Shown piece by piece: positions 55,059 to 63,546 of a DNA stretch of 64,000 nt; position 1 is the stretch's first letter, and each line of letters opens with the position of its first letter. The notes beneath the pieces were generated by a model. The model saw only the letters and a program-made list of their open reading frames with translations. It did not search any database and was not told where the DNA came from. The translations under genes and the position numbers were made by a program. Origin of the DNA: Candidatus Rokuibacteriota bacterium (GTDB lineage: Bacteria; Methylomirabilota; Methylomirabilia; Rokubacteriales; CSP1-6); contig QHSL01000085.1 of the NCBI GenBank assembly GCA_003220435.1, positions 100,798 to 164,797 of the forward strand, in the 5' to 3' direction.

Positions 55059-56252
55059 CTACTCGACGATGCCCTTTCGCTTGAGCTCGGCGATCTCGGC
55101 GGCCGCCATGCCCAGGTCCTTCAGCACGCCCTCGGTGTGCTCCGACGGCAGTGGCGCCGCGCTCCGGATCGTCCCGGGCGTGTCGGAGAGCTTGATCGCG
55201 ATCCCGATCTGTCGGACGCGACCGTGGGTGGGGTGCTCGACGTCCACGACCATCTGGCGGTGATTGATCTGCGGGTCCGCGACCATCTCGGCCACGTCGT
55301 AGACCTTCCCGACGCACACGTCGGCCTTCACCAGCGCCTCGTACCAGTCGTCGCGGTCGCGGGTCCGGATGAGCGCCTCGATCTCGCGGCGCGCGGCTTC
55401 CTCCTCGGCGTTGGCCGCGCGCACGAACTGGTCGGCGCTCCGGGCGAAGCGCGTGAAGTCCGGCCGCCCGATCGCCTTGCAGAAGTTTTCCCAGAGCCAC
55501 GGCTCGGTGCAGCCGATCGTGAGGAGCTTGTCGTCGCGCGTCTCGTAGATCGCGTAATAGGGATACGAGCCGCCCAGGAACCCCTCGCCCCGGCGCGGCG
55601 CCAGGCCGTCACTGAAGAAGAAGCGCATGTTCGGCGTCGCCGCCAGGAGCGAGACGGTCGTGTCGAGATAGGAGACATCCACGTGCTGGCCGCGTCCGGT
55701 CCGCTCGCGCGCGTAGAGCGCCAGCACGATGCCGAGGGCGCCGTGCAGGCTCGCGCCGGCGTAGTCGGCGACTAGGTTGAGCGGGATCGCCGGCTTGCGG
55801 TCGGCCTCGCCGATGAGGTTGAGGACTCCGGCGAGCGAGAGATAGTTCATGTCGTGCGCCGGGCGGTCACGATAGGGACCGTCCTGGCCGAATCCGGAGA
55901 GCGAGCAGTAGACGAGGCGCGGGTTGACCTGGCTCAGGGTCTGGTAGTCAGCGCCGAGCCGCTTCATGACGCCGGGTCGGAAGCCCTCCACGAGGATATC
56001 CGCCGTCGCGGCGAGCTTGCGGAAGATCGCCTGACCCTCGGGCGCCTTCATGTTCAAGGTCATCGAGCGCTTGTTGCGGTTGACGAACGTGTGGATCGTC
56101 CGCCGCACCCACGCGTCGCTCGAGTCGCGCCCGGCCTCGGGCGTCTCGATCTTGAGGACCTCGGCGCCCATGTCGGCCAGCAGCATCCCGGGAAGCTCCG
56201 CCGGCGCCACCCGCGCCAGCTCGAGAATCTTGATCCCGTCGAGCACGCCCAT
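55059..56252 (-). CDS. CaiB/BaiF family III CoA-transferase
   Basis: The ATG at 56252 gives 397 aa. GIKILELARVAPAELPG, KIETPEAGRDSSD and NLVADYAGAS, the last with the catalytic aspartate, mark the family. It transfers CoA between acids. A MmgE/PrpD protein is encoded upstream and an MFS transporter downstream on the same strand; together they could take up and activate a small carboxylic acid. The longer frame to 56528 is not supported. Confidence 0.88.
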   Translation of the reverse strand: MGVLDGIKILELARVAPAELPGMLLADMGAEVLKIETPEAGRDSSDAWVRRTIHTFVNRNKRSMTLNMKAPEGQAIFRKLAATADILVEGFRPGVMKRLGADYQTLSQVNPRLVYCSLSGFGQDGPYRDRPAHDMNYLSLAGVLNLIGEADRKPAIPLNLVADYAGASLHGALGIVLALYARERTGRGQHVDVSYLDTTVSLLAATPNMRFFFSDGLAPRRGEGFLGGSYPYYAIYETRDDKLLTIGCTEPWLWENFCKAIGRPDFTRFARSADQFVRAANAEEEAARREIEALIRTRDRDDWYEALVKADVCVGKVYDVAEMVADPQINHRQMVVDVEHPTHGRVRQIGIAIKLSDTPGTIRSAAPLPSEHTEGVLKDLGMAAAEIAELKRKGIVE

Positions 56253-56266
56253 CTTGCCTCTCCCTT

Positions 56267-56310
56267 TACTCGAGATTCGCGTCGAGGCTACTCGAGATTC
56301 GCTTCGAGGC
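56267..56310. repeat. 22-bp tandem duplication of a gene end
   Basis: Two adjacent 22-nt copies, 56267-56288 and 56289-56310, differ at one base. The second covers the last codons and stop of the MmgE/PrpD gene; the first repeats them with TAA in place of TAG. Confidence 0.75.
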
Positions 56311-57652
56311 GCGACGTCAGCGCGCGGACGTCGGGAATGTCCTCGAGATGACCGAGCTGCTCGGCGACGCCCGCCGCCTCGTCCGCCGACAGGACGGTCC
56401 CGGCGCACGCCAGGAACTTCTCGTGGAGCGCCGCGTCGGACAGCGGCGCGTCGGGATGACCTCGCGCGCCGCGGGCGTCGGTCGCGAGCATGCGCCCGTC
56501 GCGGAGCCGGACCGTCACGCGGCTCCACGCCTGCTGCTCGGCGCCCTGGGGCAGCCCGGGATCGACGACCATCGCGACCCGCTCCATCAGCTCGCGTACC
56601 TCGGGGTTCGCGACCTCGCCGTCCGCGAACGAGGCGAAGTCCACCCGACCCTCGGCGAGCGCGGCCGCGGCGCAGTACTGCATCGAGAACTTCCGCTCGA
56701 GCGCCGTGGTCGGCCGCGAATGGGCGAGCACGTCGGGGACCACGGAGTTCACGCCGACCTGGACGCCCGCGATCTCACGGACGCTCAGCCGGTGCTGCGC
56801 GCGCAGGTCGATGAGCGCGTCGATCGCCGAGTGCGTGAGCGCGCACGACGGGTAGGGCTTGACCGCGATGCCGGACCCGAGCAGGTGCCAGGTCCGACCC
56901 AGGCGCTCGAGCGCGCCGTCGAGCGCGTGCGCGCCGCCGAAGGCGGCGGCGTAACCCTGCTTGCCCTCGAGGGCGGTCTCGGACGCCGTCAGCCCCTCGC
57001 GCGCGAGCTGCGCGGCCAGGATCCCGTTCCGCGCGGCGTGGCCGGCGTGGTAGGGCTTCGTCATCGACCCGAAGTTCTCCTTGAGACCGGAGGCGTGCGA
57101 GGCGGCGAGGGCCAGCGCGTTGCGGGTCTGGACGACGTCCAGGCCCATGATGCGCGCCGCCGCGGCCGCGCAGCCGAGCGTGCCGATCGAGGAGGTGGAG
57201 TGCCAGCCGCGCGTGTAGTGACCCGGGTTCAGCGCGGTGCCCAGCGCCACGTCCACCTCGAAGCCGACGACGTAGCCGAGCACGAGCGCGCGGCCGTCGG
57301 CCGTCTCGGCTTCCGCGGCGGCCAGCGCGGTCGACAGGAGCGGCACGCTCGGGTGCCCCAGCAGGGCGAAGTTCGTGTCGTCGAAGTCGTGCGCGTGGCC
57401 CGCGGCGCCGTTGGCGAGCGCGGCCCAGCCCGGCGAGGTCTTGAGCGAGGTGCCGACGACGGTCGCGAGCGCGATCCCGCCCTCGGCGTGGACCACCCGG
57501 CGCACGATGCGGGCGACGGGTTCGCTCGCGCCCGCGAGCATCACGCCCAGCGTGTCGAGCGCAGCCCGGCGCACCTGGGCGACGGCGTCGGCGGGACAGT
57601 CTCCCAGCGATGTCTTGACGATGAATTCGGCGAGGCGGGCGGCGGCGCTCAT
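56288..57652 (-). CDS. MmgE/PrpD family protein
   Basis: From ATG 57652 the protein has 454 aa and the family layout: GHAHDFDDTNFALLGHPSVP, RGWHSTSSIGTLG and KPYPSCALTHSAID. Members include 2-methylcitrate dehydratase, cis-aconitate decarboxylase and iminodisuccinate epimerase. It could act on a tricarboxylate or related acid, in line with the CoA-transferase and transporter genes downstream. The gene end is tandemly duplicated. Confidence 0.88.
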   Translation of the reverse strand: MSAAARLAEFIVKTSLGDCPADAVAQVRRAALDTLGVMLAGASEPVARIVRRVVHAEGGIALATVVGTSLKTSPGWAALANGAAGHAHDFDDTNFALLGHPSVPLLSTALAAAEAETADGRALVLGYVVGFEVDVALGTALNPGHYTRGWHSTSSIGTLGCAAAAARIMGLDVVQTRNALALAASHASGLKENFGSMTKPYHAGHAARNGILAAQLAREGLTASETALEGKQGYAAAFGGAHALDGALERLGRTWHLLGSGIAVKPYPSCALTHSAIDALIDLRAQHRLSVREIAGVQVGVNSVVPDVLAHSRPTTALERKFSMQYCAAAALAEGRVDFASFADGEVANPEVRELMERVAMVVDPGLPQGAEQQAWSRVTVRLRDGRMLATDARGARGHPDAPLSDAALHEKFLACAGTVLSADEAAGVAEQLGHLEDIPDVRALTSRLEANLE

Positions 57653-57671
57653 GGACGGCACGATAGCACGC

Positions 57672-58436
57672 CTACTTCGCGTCGTGGAAGATGACCCCCA
57701 GCGTATAGCGCGACCCGGAGGTGATGCGGCTGACTCCATGGCGCATGGCCCCGCGGTAGACGCCGCGCGCTCCCTCGACCGGACGGTAGCGGGTCGCGAA
57801 GATGACGATCTCACCCTGCTCGGTGGCGATCGACTCCCCCCGCGACTGCGCTCGCGGTCGCTGCTCCACCAGCAGGAAGTCCCCGCCGGCGTAGTCGACG
57901 CCGCGTCGGCTCAGGAAGCAAGTGAGCTGGAGCGGAAACACGACGTCGCCGTAGAGGTCCTGGTGCAGGCAGTTGTAGCCGCCCGCCTCGTAGTGGAGCA
58001 GGAGCGGCGTCGGCTTGGTCTGGCCGCGCCGGCGGCAGACCGCCTGGAGGCCGTCGAGGGTCGGCGGATGCACGGTCGCCGTGGCCAGCGCGGCCTCCCA
58101 CTGGTTGGCGATGGCCGCGAGCGGAGGATAGGCCGCGTGGCGCAAGGCGTCGACGAGCGGCGGCACCGGCGCGGCGAAGTACTTGTAGTCGCCCACGCCG
58201 AACTTGTAGCGCGCCATGTCGACGGTGCTCCGGAAGCGCGACGCATCGCCGTAGAGGCCGATCAGCTCGGCGCACTCGGACCCGGTCAGGATTGCCGTGG
58301 TCTTCGCGTAGCCCCACTCCCACAGCGAGCGCTCGATCGCGCGCCAGTCGAGGCGGGCCAGGCGCGCCGCGATGTCGGCGCCGGGGGCCGTGCCATAATC
58401 GTGGCCGGCCGATGGACGCGACGCGGCGGGCGGCAC
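57672..58436 (-). CDS. 2OG-Fe(II) oxygenase family protein
   Basis: The GTG at 58436 gives 254 aa; an ATG at 58466 would add ten residues, both overlapping the divergent PAP2 gene. LHQDLYGD supplies the HxD metal motif, and MRHGVSRI with the following arginine the second histidine and the 2-oxoglutarate site. The group resembles prolyl-hydroxylase-like or alkylated-residue-hydroxylating enzymes. The substrate is unknown. Confidence 0.82.
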   Translation of the reverse strand: MPPAASRPSAGHDYGTAPGADIAARLARLDWRAIERSLWEWGYAKTTAILTGSECAELIGLYGDASRFRSTVDMARYKFGVGDYKYFAAPVPPLVDALRHAAYPPLAAIANQWEAALATATVHPPTLDGLQAVCRRRGQTKPTPLLLHYEAGGYNCLHQDLYGDVVFPLQLTCFLSRRGVDYAGGDFLLVEQRPRAQSRGESIATEQGEIVIFATRYRPVEGARGVYRGAMRHGVSRITSGSRYTLGVIFHDAK

Positions 58437-59020
58437 TTTTCGTGGCGATGGTCTCCGGCCTCGCATATCTGGTCCTCGCCGTGCTCGCTTTCGGCCAGCA
58501 CTTCTTCGACCTCGACCACGCGACGCTCGCGCTGATCGCGTCGGCGCGGGATCCGCGGCTCAAGTCTCTCATGGAGGCGCTGACCGGTCTCGGGTCGGGC
58601 TGGGCCCTGATCCCGTTGAGCCTCGCCACGTTCCTCCTGTTGAGACACCGCGCCCACCCGATTGCGAAATTCGTTCCGCTGATGGTCCTCGGCGCGTACG
58701 TGGTCTTCGCGCTCTCCAAGTGGGTCGTGAGCCGGCCACGACCTCGCATGTCGGGGTACGGGTTTCCGAGCGCGCACACGTTCGGCGCGGTCGTGTTCTT
58801 CGGGGGGCTGATTTACCTGCTGTGGACGAGCGGGCTCGGCCGGGTCTCGCGGTGGTCGGGGACGGTCGTCCTCGTGATCCTGATCGTGGGGATCGCGTTC
58901 AGCCGAATCTACCTGCGATCCCACTGGCTGAGCGACGTGGTCGGCGGGGCGGCCGGCGGTACCGCGTATCTGCTGTTCTTCCTGCTCGCGGTCGACCGCC
59001 GGCCCCACCCGCCGGGCTGA
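58412..59020 (+). CDS. PAP2-family membrane phosphatase
   Basis: The 202-aa protein has about six membrane helices and the three PAP2 motifs: KWVVSRPRP, PSAH (here SAH instead of SGH) and SRIYLRSHWLSD. It dephosphorylates lipid phosphates such as phosphatidic acid or undecaprenyl pyrophosphate on the outer face of the inner membrane. A TATAAT-like CATAAT at 58394-58399 lies upstream. Its 5' end overlaps the 2OG-oxygenase gene on the opposite strand. Confidence 0.9.
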   Translation: MDATRRAALFVAMVSGLAYLVLAVLAFGQHFFDLDHATLALIASARDPRLKSLMEALTGLGSGWALIPLSLATFLLLRHRAHPIAKFVPLMVLGAYVVFALSKWVVSRPRPRMSGYGFPSAHTFGAVVFFGGLIYLLWTSGLGRVSRWSGTVVLVILIVGIAFSRIYLRSHWLSDVVGGAAGGTAYLLFFLLAVDRRPHPPG

Positions 59021-59025
59021 GCGCG

Positions 59026-60246
59026 CTACGACTTCGGCGCCCTGAGCCTGTCCCTCTCCGCCGCCGCGTCGGCCTTCGTGAAGTGCGTCTCGGTGAACCC
59101 GTAGAGGTTCGCGCCGCCGAGCATGATCTGGGCGGCGATCGCGCGCGGGACGTTCTTCAGGAGGTTGGTCGAGACGTGGGGGAAGTTGGAGTCGAAGTGC
59201 GGATAGTCCGTCGAGATGCACATCCGGTCGGCGCCGATCAGCCCGGCGGTCGCCTCGATCTCCGGCTCGCTCCCTTCGACCGCCGCCCAGCAGTTGCGCC
59301 GGAAGTACTCGCGTGGCGTCAGCGCCAGATAGGGCGCGTGCGAGTCGCGGTACTGCGGGTAGTCCCACTCGATCCTCGACAGGAGCCCGGGCACCCAGGA
59401 GTTCTGGGCCTCGAGGTAGCCGACCCGCAGCCTGGGATGAAACTCAAACACGCCGCCGATGATCATGGCGACCAGCGCCTGCTGCATCTCGATCCAGTGG
59501 CTGGCGACGTGACGGTAGAACCGGTTCTCGCCGTAGAGCGGGATCATCCGCGAGTAGATGGCGCTGACCCCCTCGTGGAACCCCCACGTCACGTTCAGCT
59601 CCTCGTGCACCGCATAGAGCGGGTCCCAGTAGTTCGAGTGCCAGTAGTGGTCGTTGAGCAGGTTGGGACGGATGAAGGAGCCGACGGCGCCGAGCTCGCG
59701 CGCGCAGCGCACCAGCTCGCGGCAGGCCAGGTGCACGTCGTGCACCGGCAGCATCGCCACGAACTTCAGCCGGTCGGGGCTGTAGCTGCAGAACTCGTGG
59801 ATCCAGTTGTTGTAGGCCTGGCAGACCGCCTGCGAGAGCAGGGGATCGAGGCCGTCGCGAGCGATGAGCGCCAGGCCGCTGGTGGGATAGAGCACGGCCA
59901 TGTCGACGCCTTCCATGTCCATGCCCATCACCTGCGCGAGGGGGTCATAGTCCCGCGCGATGGCAAAATCGAGGCGGCCCGTGTCGAAGAGCCGCGAGCC
60001 CGACAGCGGCTGGGTGGTCTGTGACGAGGCCGGCTTGACGCGCTTGCGGTATTGCTGCAGGTCCGTGTCCGAGGTCGGCAGACCATCGAGGAGCGTCACG
60101 CCGGCCGCGGCGCGAGTGGGGCGTCCGTCGGAGCCGACCGGCACGCTGATGCGATGCTTGAAGGCCGGATCCAGATACCGATCGAAGAGGTCCGGCGGTT
60201 CCATGATGTGCATGTCGGAGTCGACGAAACGGAGCCCGTCCTTCAT
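59026..60246 (-). CDS. Amidohydrolase-2 family protein (ACMSD-like)
   Basis: The 406-aa TIM-barrel protein starts RFVDSDMHIMEPP, the metal motif of the family, with later ISTDYPHFDSNFP as the aspartate end. Related enzymes decarboxylate or hydrolyse aromatic acids. It lies 36 nt downstream of the MBL-fold protein on the same strand, so the two may work on related ring or lactone substrates. Substrate unknown. Confidence 0.86.
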   Translation of the reverse strand: MKDGLRFVDSDMHIMEPPDLFDRYLDPAFKHRISVPVGSDGRPTRAAAGVTLLDGLPTSDTDLQQYRKRVKPASSQTTQPLSGSRLFDTGRLDFAIARDYDPLAQVMGMDMEGVDMAVLYPTSGLALIARDGLDPLLSQAVCQAYNNWIHEFCSYSPDRLKFVAMLPVHDVHLACRELVRCARELGAVGSFIRPNLLNDHYWHSNYWDPLYAVHEELNVTWGFHEGVSAIYSRMIPLYGENRFYRHVASHWIEMQQALVAMIIGGVFEFHPRLRVGYLEAQNSWVPGLLSRIEWDYPQYRDSHAPYLALTPREYFRRNCWAAVEGSEPEIEATAGLIGADRMCISTDYPHFDSNFPHVSTNLLKNVPRAIAAQIMLGGANLYGFTETHFTKADAAAERDRLRAPKS

Positions 60247-60282
60247 CGCATCCTCCCTTGCTGGACCTGCGTTGTGTGGCTC

Positions 60283-61047
60283 TCAGCGATACGCGTCCGG
60301 CGCCTGCTTGACGCTTTCCCAGAAGACGGGATCGTGGCCGGGAAAGATACGACCGCGCACGAGCCGCGCGATCGTCTTGATCTTCTTGATCGAGTGGAGC
60401 GCCAGCGTCGGGTTCCACACCACGCCGGGCACGCGCTCCTTGTCGACGTGCTCCCGCCAGTAGCACGCGTCGCCGCTCAGGATCACGGGGCCCGTCTCGG
60501 GCAGCTCGACCAGCAGCGACTGGTGGCCCGGCGTGTGGCCGTCGCTGCGCAGCACGGTCACCCCGGGGGCGAGCTCGGTGTCGCCGTCCAGGAGGCGCCA
60601 CCGGTAGCCCGGCAGGTCGAAATTCTTGCGGTAGTAGAACGACTCGAAGAACGAGGCCGGATGGTGCGCGTACGCGTACTCGTCCTTCTGGACGACCAGC
60701 TCCGACTTGGGGAAGAGGGCGGCGCCGCCCGCGTGGTCGTAGTGCAAGTGCGACAGGACCACCACGTCGATGTTCTCGGCCTCGAGGCCGACGAGATCGA
60801 GCCGGTGCACCAGCAGATCCTCTTCGGTGAAGCGCGCGAGCGGATCGTTGCGCATGAGTCCCGGGATGGCCCGCGGCGAGAGACCGGTATCGAAGAGGAT
60901 CATCGCCCCGGAGGTGCGGACGAGCCAGCACGCGATCGGAATCTGGACGCGCTCGCCCGAGAACTCGCCGTAGAAGAGCCCCGAGCGCTGGAACCCCATG
61001 AACCCGTTCTGCAGCGCATAGAGCGCCTGCACGGCCATGCCGCGCAT
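60283..61047 (-). CDS. MBL-fold hydrolase, N-acyl homoserine lactonase-like
   Basis: From ATG 61047 (ATG 61038 is also possible) the protein is 254 aa. LSHLHYDHAGG is the HxHxDH dinuclear zinc motif, and SDGHTPGHQSL and SGDACYW hold further ligands, as in AiiA-type lactonases. It would open a lactone ring, perhaps but not surely of acyl-homoserine lactones. Its first codons lie in an inverted repeat shared with the divergent dehydrogenase gene. Confidence 0.85.
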   Translation of the reverse strand: MRGMAVQALYALQNGFMGFQRSGLFYGEFSGERVQIPIACWLVRTSGAMILFDTGLSPRAIPGLMRNDPLARFTEEDLLVHRLDLVGLEAENIDVVVLSHLHYDHAGGAALFPKSELVVQKDEYAYAHHPASFFESFYYRKNFDLPGYRWRLLDGDTELAPGVTVLRSDGHTPGHQSLLVELPETGPVILSGDACYWREHVDKERVPGVVWNPTLALHSIKKIKTIARLVRGRIFPGHDPVFWESVKQAPDAYR

Positions 61048-61085
61048 GATAGCACCCCGCTCATGAGCTACAATGCGCGGCATGG
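61035..61085. repeat. Inverted repeat spanning both start regions of a divergent gene pair
   Basis: ATGCGCGGCATGG (61073-61085) and its complement (61035-61047) are perfect 13-nt arms. Each arm encodes MRGM at the start of its gene. Just outside, GCTATC and GCTACA act as similar -10-like elements. It may be an operator or a shared leader structure. Confidence 0.7.
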
Positions 61086-62245
61086 ATTTCCAGCTGACGG
61101 AGCAACAGGAGCTGATCCGGAAGGAGGTCGCGACCCTCGCCCGGTCGTTCTCGCTCGACTACTGGCTCGAGAAGGACCGCAAGGCCGAGTACCCGACCGA
61201 CTGGATGCGGGCCTTCGCGCAGGCCGGGTGGCTCGGCATGATCATTCCGGAAGCGTACGGCGGCTCCGGCCTCGGCGTGACCGAGGCGACGCTGATGCTC
61301 CACGAGGTCTGCGCCGCCGGCGCCGGCACCTCGGGCGCCTCGCCCATCCATTTCTACCTGTTCCCGCCGCTGCCCGTGATCAAGCACGGCTCGGAGGACC
61401 TCAAGCGCCGCTACTTGCCGCGGATCGCCACCGGCGAGATCGTCATGTCGTTCGGAGTGACCGAGCCCAACGCCGGGACCGACACCTCGCGCATCCAGAC
61501 GCGGGCCGAGCTCCACGGCGACCGATTCGTCGTCAACGGCCGCAAGGTGTGGAACACGAATGCCCAGCACGCGACCCACACCCTGCTGCTCGCGCGCACG
61601 TCGCCCCGCGACGCCGCCCGGCCGTTCGCGGGCCTGACGCTGTTCTTCACCGAGTTCGACCGCGCGAAGATCACCGTGCGCGAGATTGAGAAGCTCGGCC
61701 GCGCGGCGGTCGACTCGAACGAGATCTTCATCGACGGGCTGGAGATCCCGACCGCGAACGTCGTGGGCGAGGTGGGCCGCGGCTTCTACCACCTGCTCGA
61801 CTCGCTCAACCCCGAGCGCATCTTCACCGGGGTCGAGGCGGTCGGCATCGGGCGGGCGGCGCTCGAGCGCGCCGTGCAGTACGCCAAGGACCGCGTCGTC
61901 TTCGATCGCCCGATCGGTCAGAACCAAGCCATCGCCCATCCGCTCGCGCTCGCCTGGGCCAAGCTCGAGAGCGCCGAGGTGATGTGCCTCAAGGCCGCGT
62001 GGCTCTTCGACAGCGGCCGGCCCTGCGGCGCCGAGGCGAACACCGCCAAGCTGCTGGCGGCCGAGGCGGGGTTCGAGGCGTGCGACGCCGCGCTGCAGAC
62101 GCACGGCGGCTACGGATACGCGAAGGAGTTCCACGTCGAGCGGCTCTGGCGCGAGATCCGTCTCTACAAGATCGCGCCGGTCTCGCAGCAGATGGTCCTC
62201 AACTATCTCTCGGAGCACGTCCTCGGGCTACCCAAGAGCTACTGA
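61082..62245 (+). CDS. Acyl-CoA dehydrogenase family protein
   Basis: The protein is 387 aa from ATG 61082 (ATG 61073 would add MRG). It has the FAD and substrate motifs FGVTEPNAGTDTS, GRKVWNTNAQHA and QTHGGYGYAKEFHVERLWREIR. At the place where short- and medium-chain enzymes have the base glutamate (YEGTS), this one has IAPVSQ, so the base must lie elsewhere, as in isovaleryl- and long-chain types. The substrate is unknown. It precedes a branched-chain amino-acid-type ABC transporter. Confidence 0.87.
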   Translation: MDFQLTEQQELIRKEVATLARSFSLDYWLEKDRKAEYPTDWMRAFAQAGWLGMIIPEAYGGSGLGVTEATLMLHEVCAAGAGTSGASPIHFYLFPPLPVIKHGSEDLKRRYLPRIATGEIVMSFGVTEPNAGTDTSRIQTRAELHGDRFVVNGRKVWNTNAQHATHTLLLARTSPRDAARPFAGLTLFFTEFDRAKITVREIEKLGRAAVDSNEIFIDGLEIPTANVVGEVGRGFYHLLDSLNPERIFTGVEAVGIGRAALERAVQYAKDRVVFDRPIGQNQAIAHPLALAWAKLESAEVMCLKAAWLFDSGRPCGAEANTAKLLAAEAGFEACDAALQTHGGYGYAKEFHVERLWREIRLYKIAPVSQQMVLNYLSEHVLGLPKSY

Positions 62246-62282
62246 CGCCGCCCGATAGGCCCTCCTTGGAGGAGAGACAGCG

Positions 62283-63518
62283 ATGGCGCTGAGTGTCGAT
62301 CGACGACGGTTCCTGGTGGGCGCGGGCGGCCTCACGCTGGCCACGACGCTGCCGCGAGCGGCGCGGGCTCAGTCCAGGCCGGTCAAGATCGGCCTGCTCA
62401 CGGTGAAGACCGGGCCGCTCGCCTCGGGTGGCATCCAGATGGAGCAGGGGACGATCCGGTTCCTCAAGGACCGGAACTACACGCTCGCCGGCCGGAAGGT
62501 CGAGCTCATCGTCGGCGACACCGGCGGCAACCCGGCCGGCACCAAGACCAAGATCCAGGAGCTCGTCGAGCGCGACGGCGTCGACATGATCTTCGGACCG
62601 CTCGCCGCGTTCGAGCTGCTGGCGATCTCCGACTACGCGGCGCAGGCGAAGATGCCGATCCTGAGCCTGGCCGCCGCCGAGGACATGACGCAGCGAAAAC
62701 CGAACGCGTACTTCGTCCGCGCGTCCGGCACCTCCGCGCAGTACATGCACCCGCTGGCCGACTACGCCGCGAAGGAAATGAAGCTCAAGCGGTTGATCAC
62801 GATCGCCGACGACTTCGCATTCGGCCACGAGCAGATGGCGGGCTTCCAGCGCGTCTTCGAGGACGCGGGCGGGCGCATCGTGAAGAAGCTCTGGCCGCCG
62901 CTGGTGACGCCGGACTACACGCCGTACATCGCCCAGATCAGCGGCGCCGACGCGGTCGTCCAGGGGTTCGCCGGCTCCAACCCGCTCAAGTTCATGAAGC
63001 AGTACCAGGACACGGGACTCAAGCTGCCGGTCCTCGGCAACGGGACGGCCGGCGACGAGGCGCTCCTGAAGAGCTACGGCGACGAGGCGGTCGGCATGAT
63101 CTCGTGCTCGGCCTACACGGGGGACCTCGACACGCCCAGCAACAAGAAGCTGATCGACGGGATGGTGAAAGACTACGGCAACATTCCCGGACTTTATTCG
63201 GCGGGCCTCTACATCAACGGCCAGGTGGCTGAGGCGGCGCTGGAGAAGACCGGCGGCAAGACCGACGACCGCGAGGCGTTCATCCGTGCGCTCCGGGCGG
63301 TGTCGCTGACCGACACGCCGCGCGGCCCCTTCACCTTCGATCGCCTCGGCAACGTCGTGGGGACCTTCTACATCCGTCGCACCGAGCGCAAGGGCGACAA
63401 GCTCGTCAACACCACGATCAAGTCGTATCCGAAAGTCAGCCAGTTCTGGACGTACGACGAGAAGTGGTTCCTCGCGCAGCCGGTGTATTCGCGTGACTAT
63501 CCGCCGTTGAAGAGCTGA
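62283..63518 (+). CDS. ABC transporter substrate-binding protein, branched-chain amino-acid type
   Basis: The 411-aa protein has a Tat-type signal (VDRRRFLVGAGG, then an alanine-rich region to ARAQS) and the Peripla_BP_6 fold: VKIGLLTVKTGPLA, GDTGGNPAGTK and FAFGHEQMAGF. It binds a small ligand, such as a branched-chain amino acid or aromatic acid, in the periplasm. A GGAGGAG site precedes the ATG. The permease gene starts 28 nt after its stop. Confidence 0.9.
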   Translation: MALSVDRRRFLVGAGGLTLATTLPRAARAQSRPVKIGLLTVKTGPLASGGIQMEQGTIRFLKDRNYTLAGRKVELIVGDTGGNPAGTKTKIQELVERDGVDMIFGPLAAFELLAISDYAAQAKMPILSLAAAEDMTQRKPNAYFVRASGTSAQYMHPLADYAAKEMKLKRLITIADDFAFGHEQMAGFQRVFEDAGGRIVKKLWPPLVTPDYTPYIAQISGADAVVQGFAGSNPLKFMKQYQDTGLKLPVLGNGTAGDEALLKSYGDEAVGMISCSAYTGDLDTPSNKKLIDGMVKDYGNIPGLYSAGLYINGQVAEAALEKTGGKTDDREAFIRALRAVSLTDTPRGPFTFDRLGNVVGTFYIRRTERKGDKLVNTTIKSYPKVSQFWTYDEKWFLAQPVYSRDYPPLKS

Positions 63519-63546
63519 TCGCGACTCGCGACCGGGGCCGCCGAGC

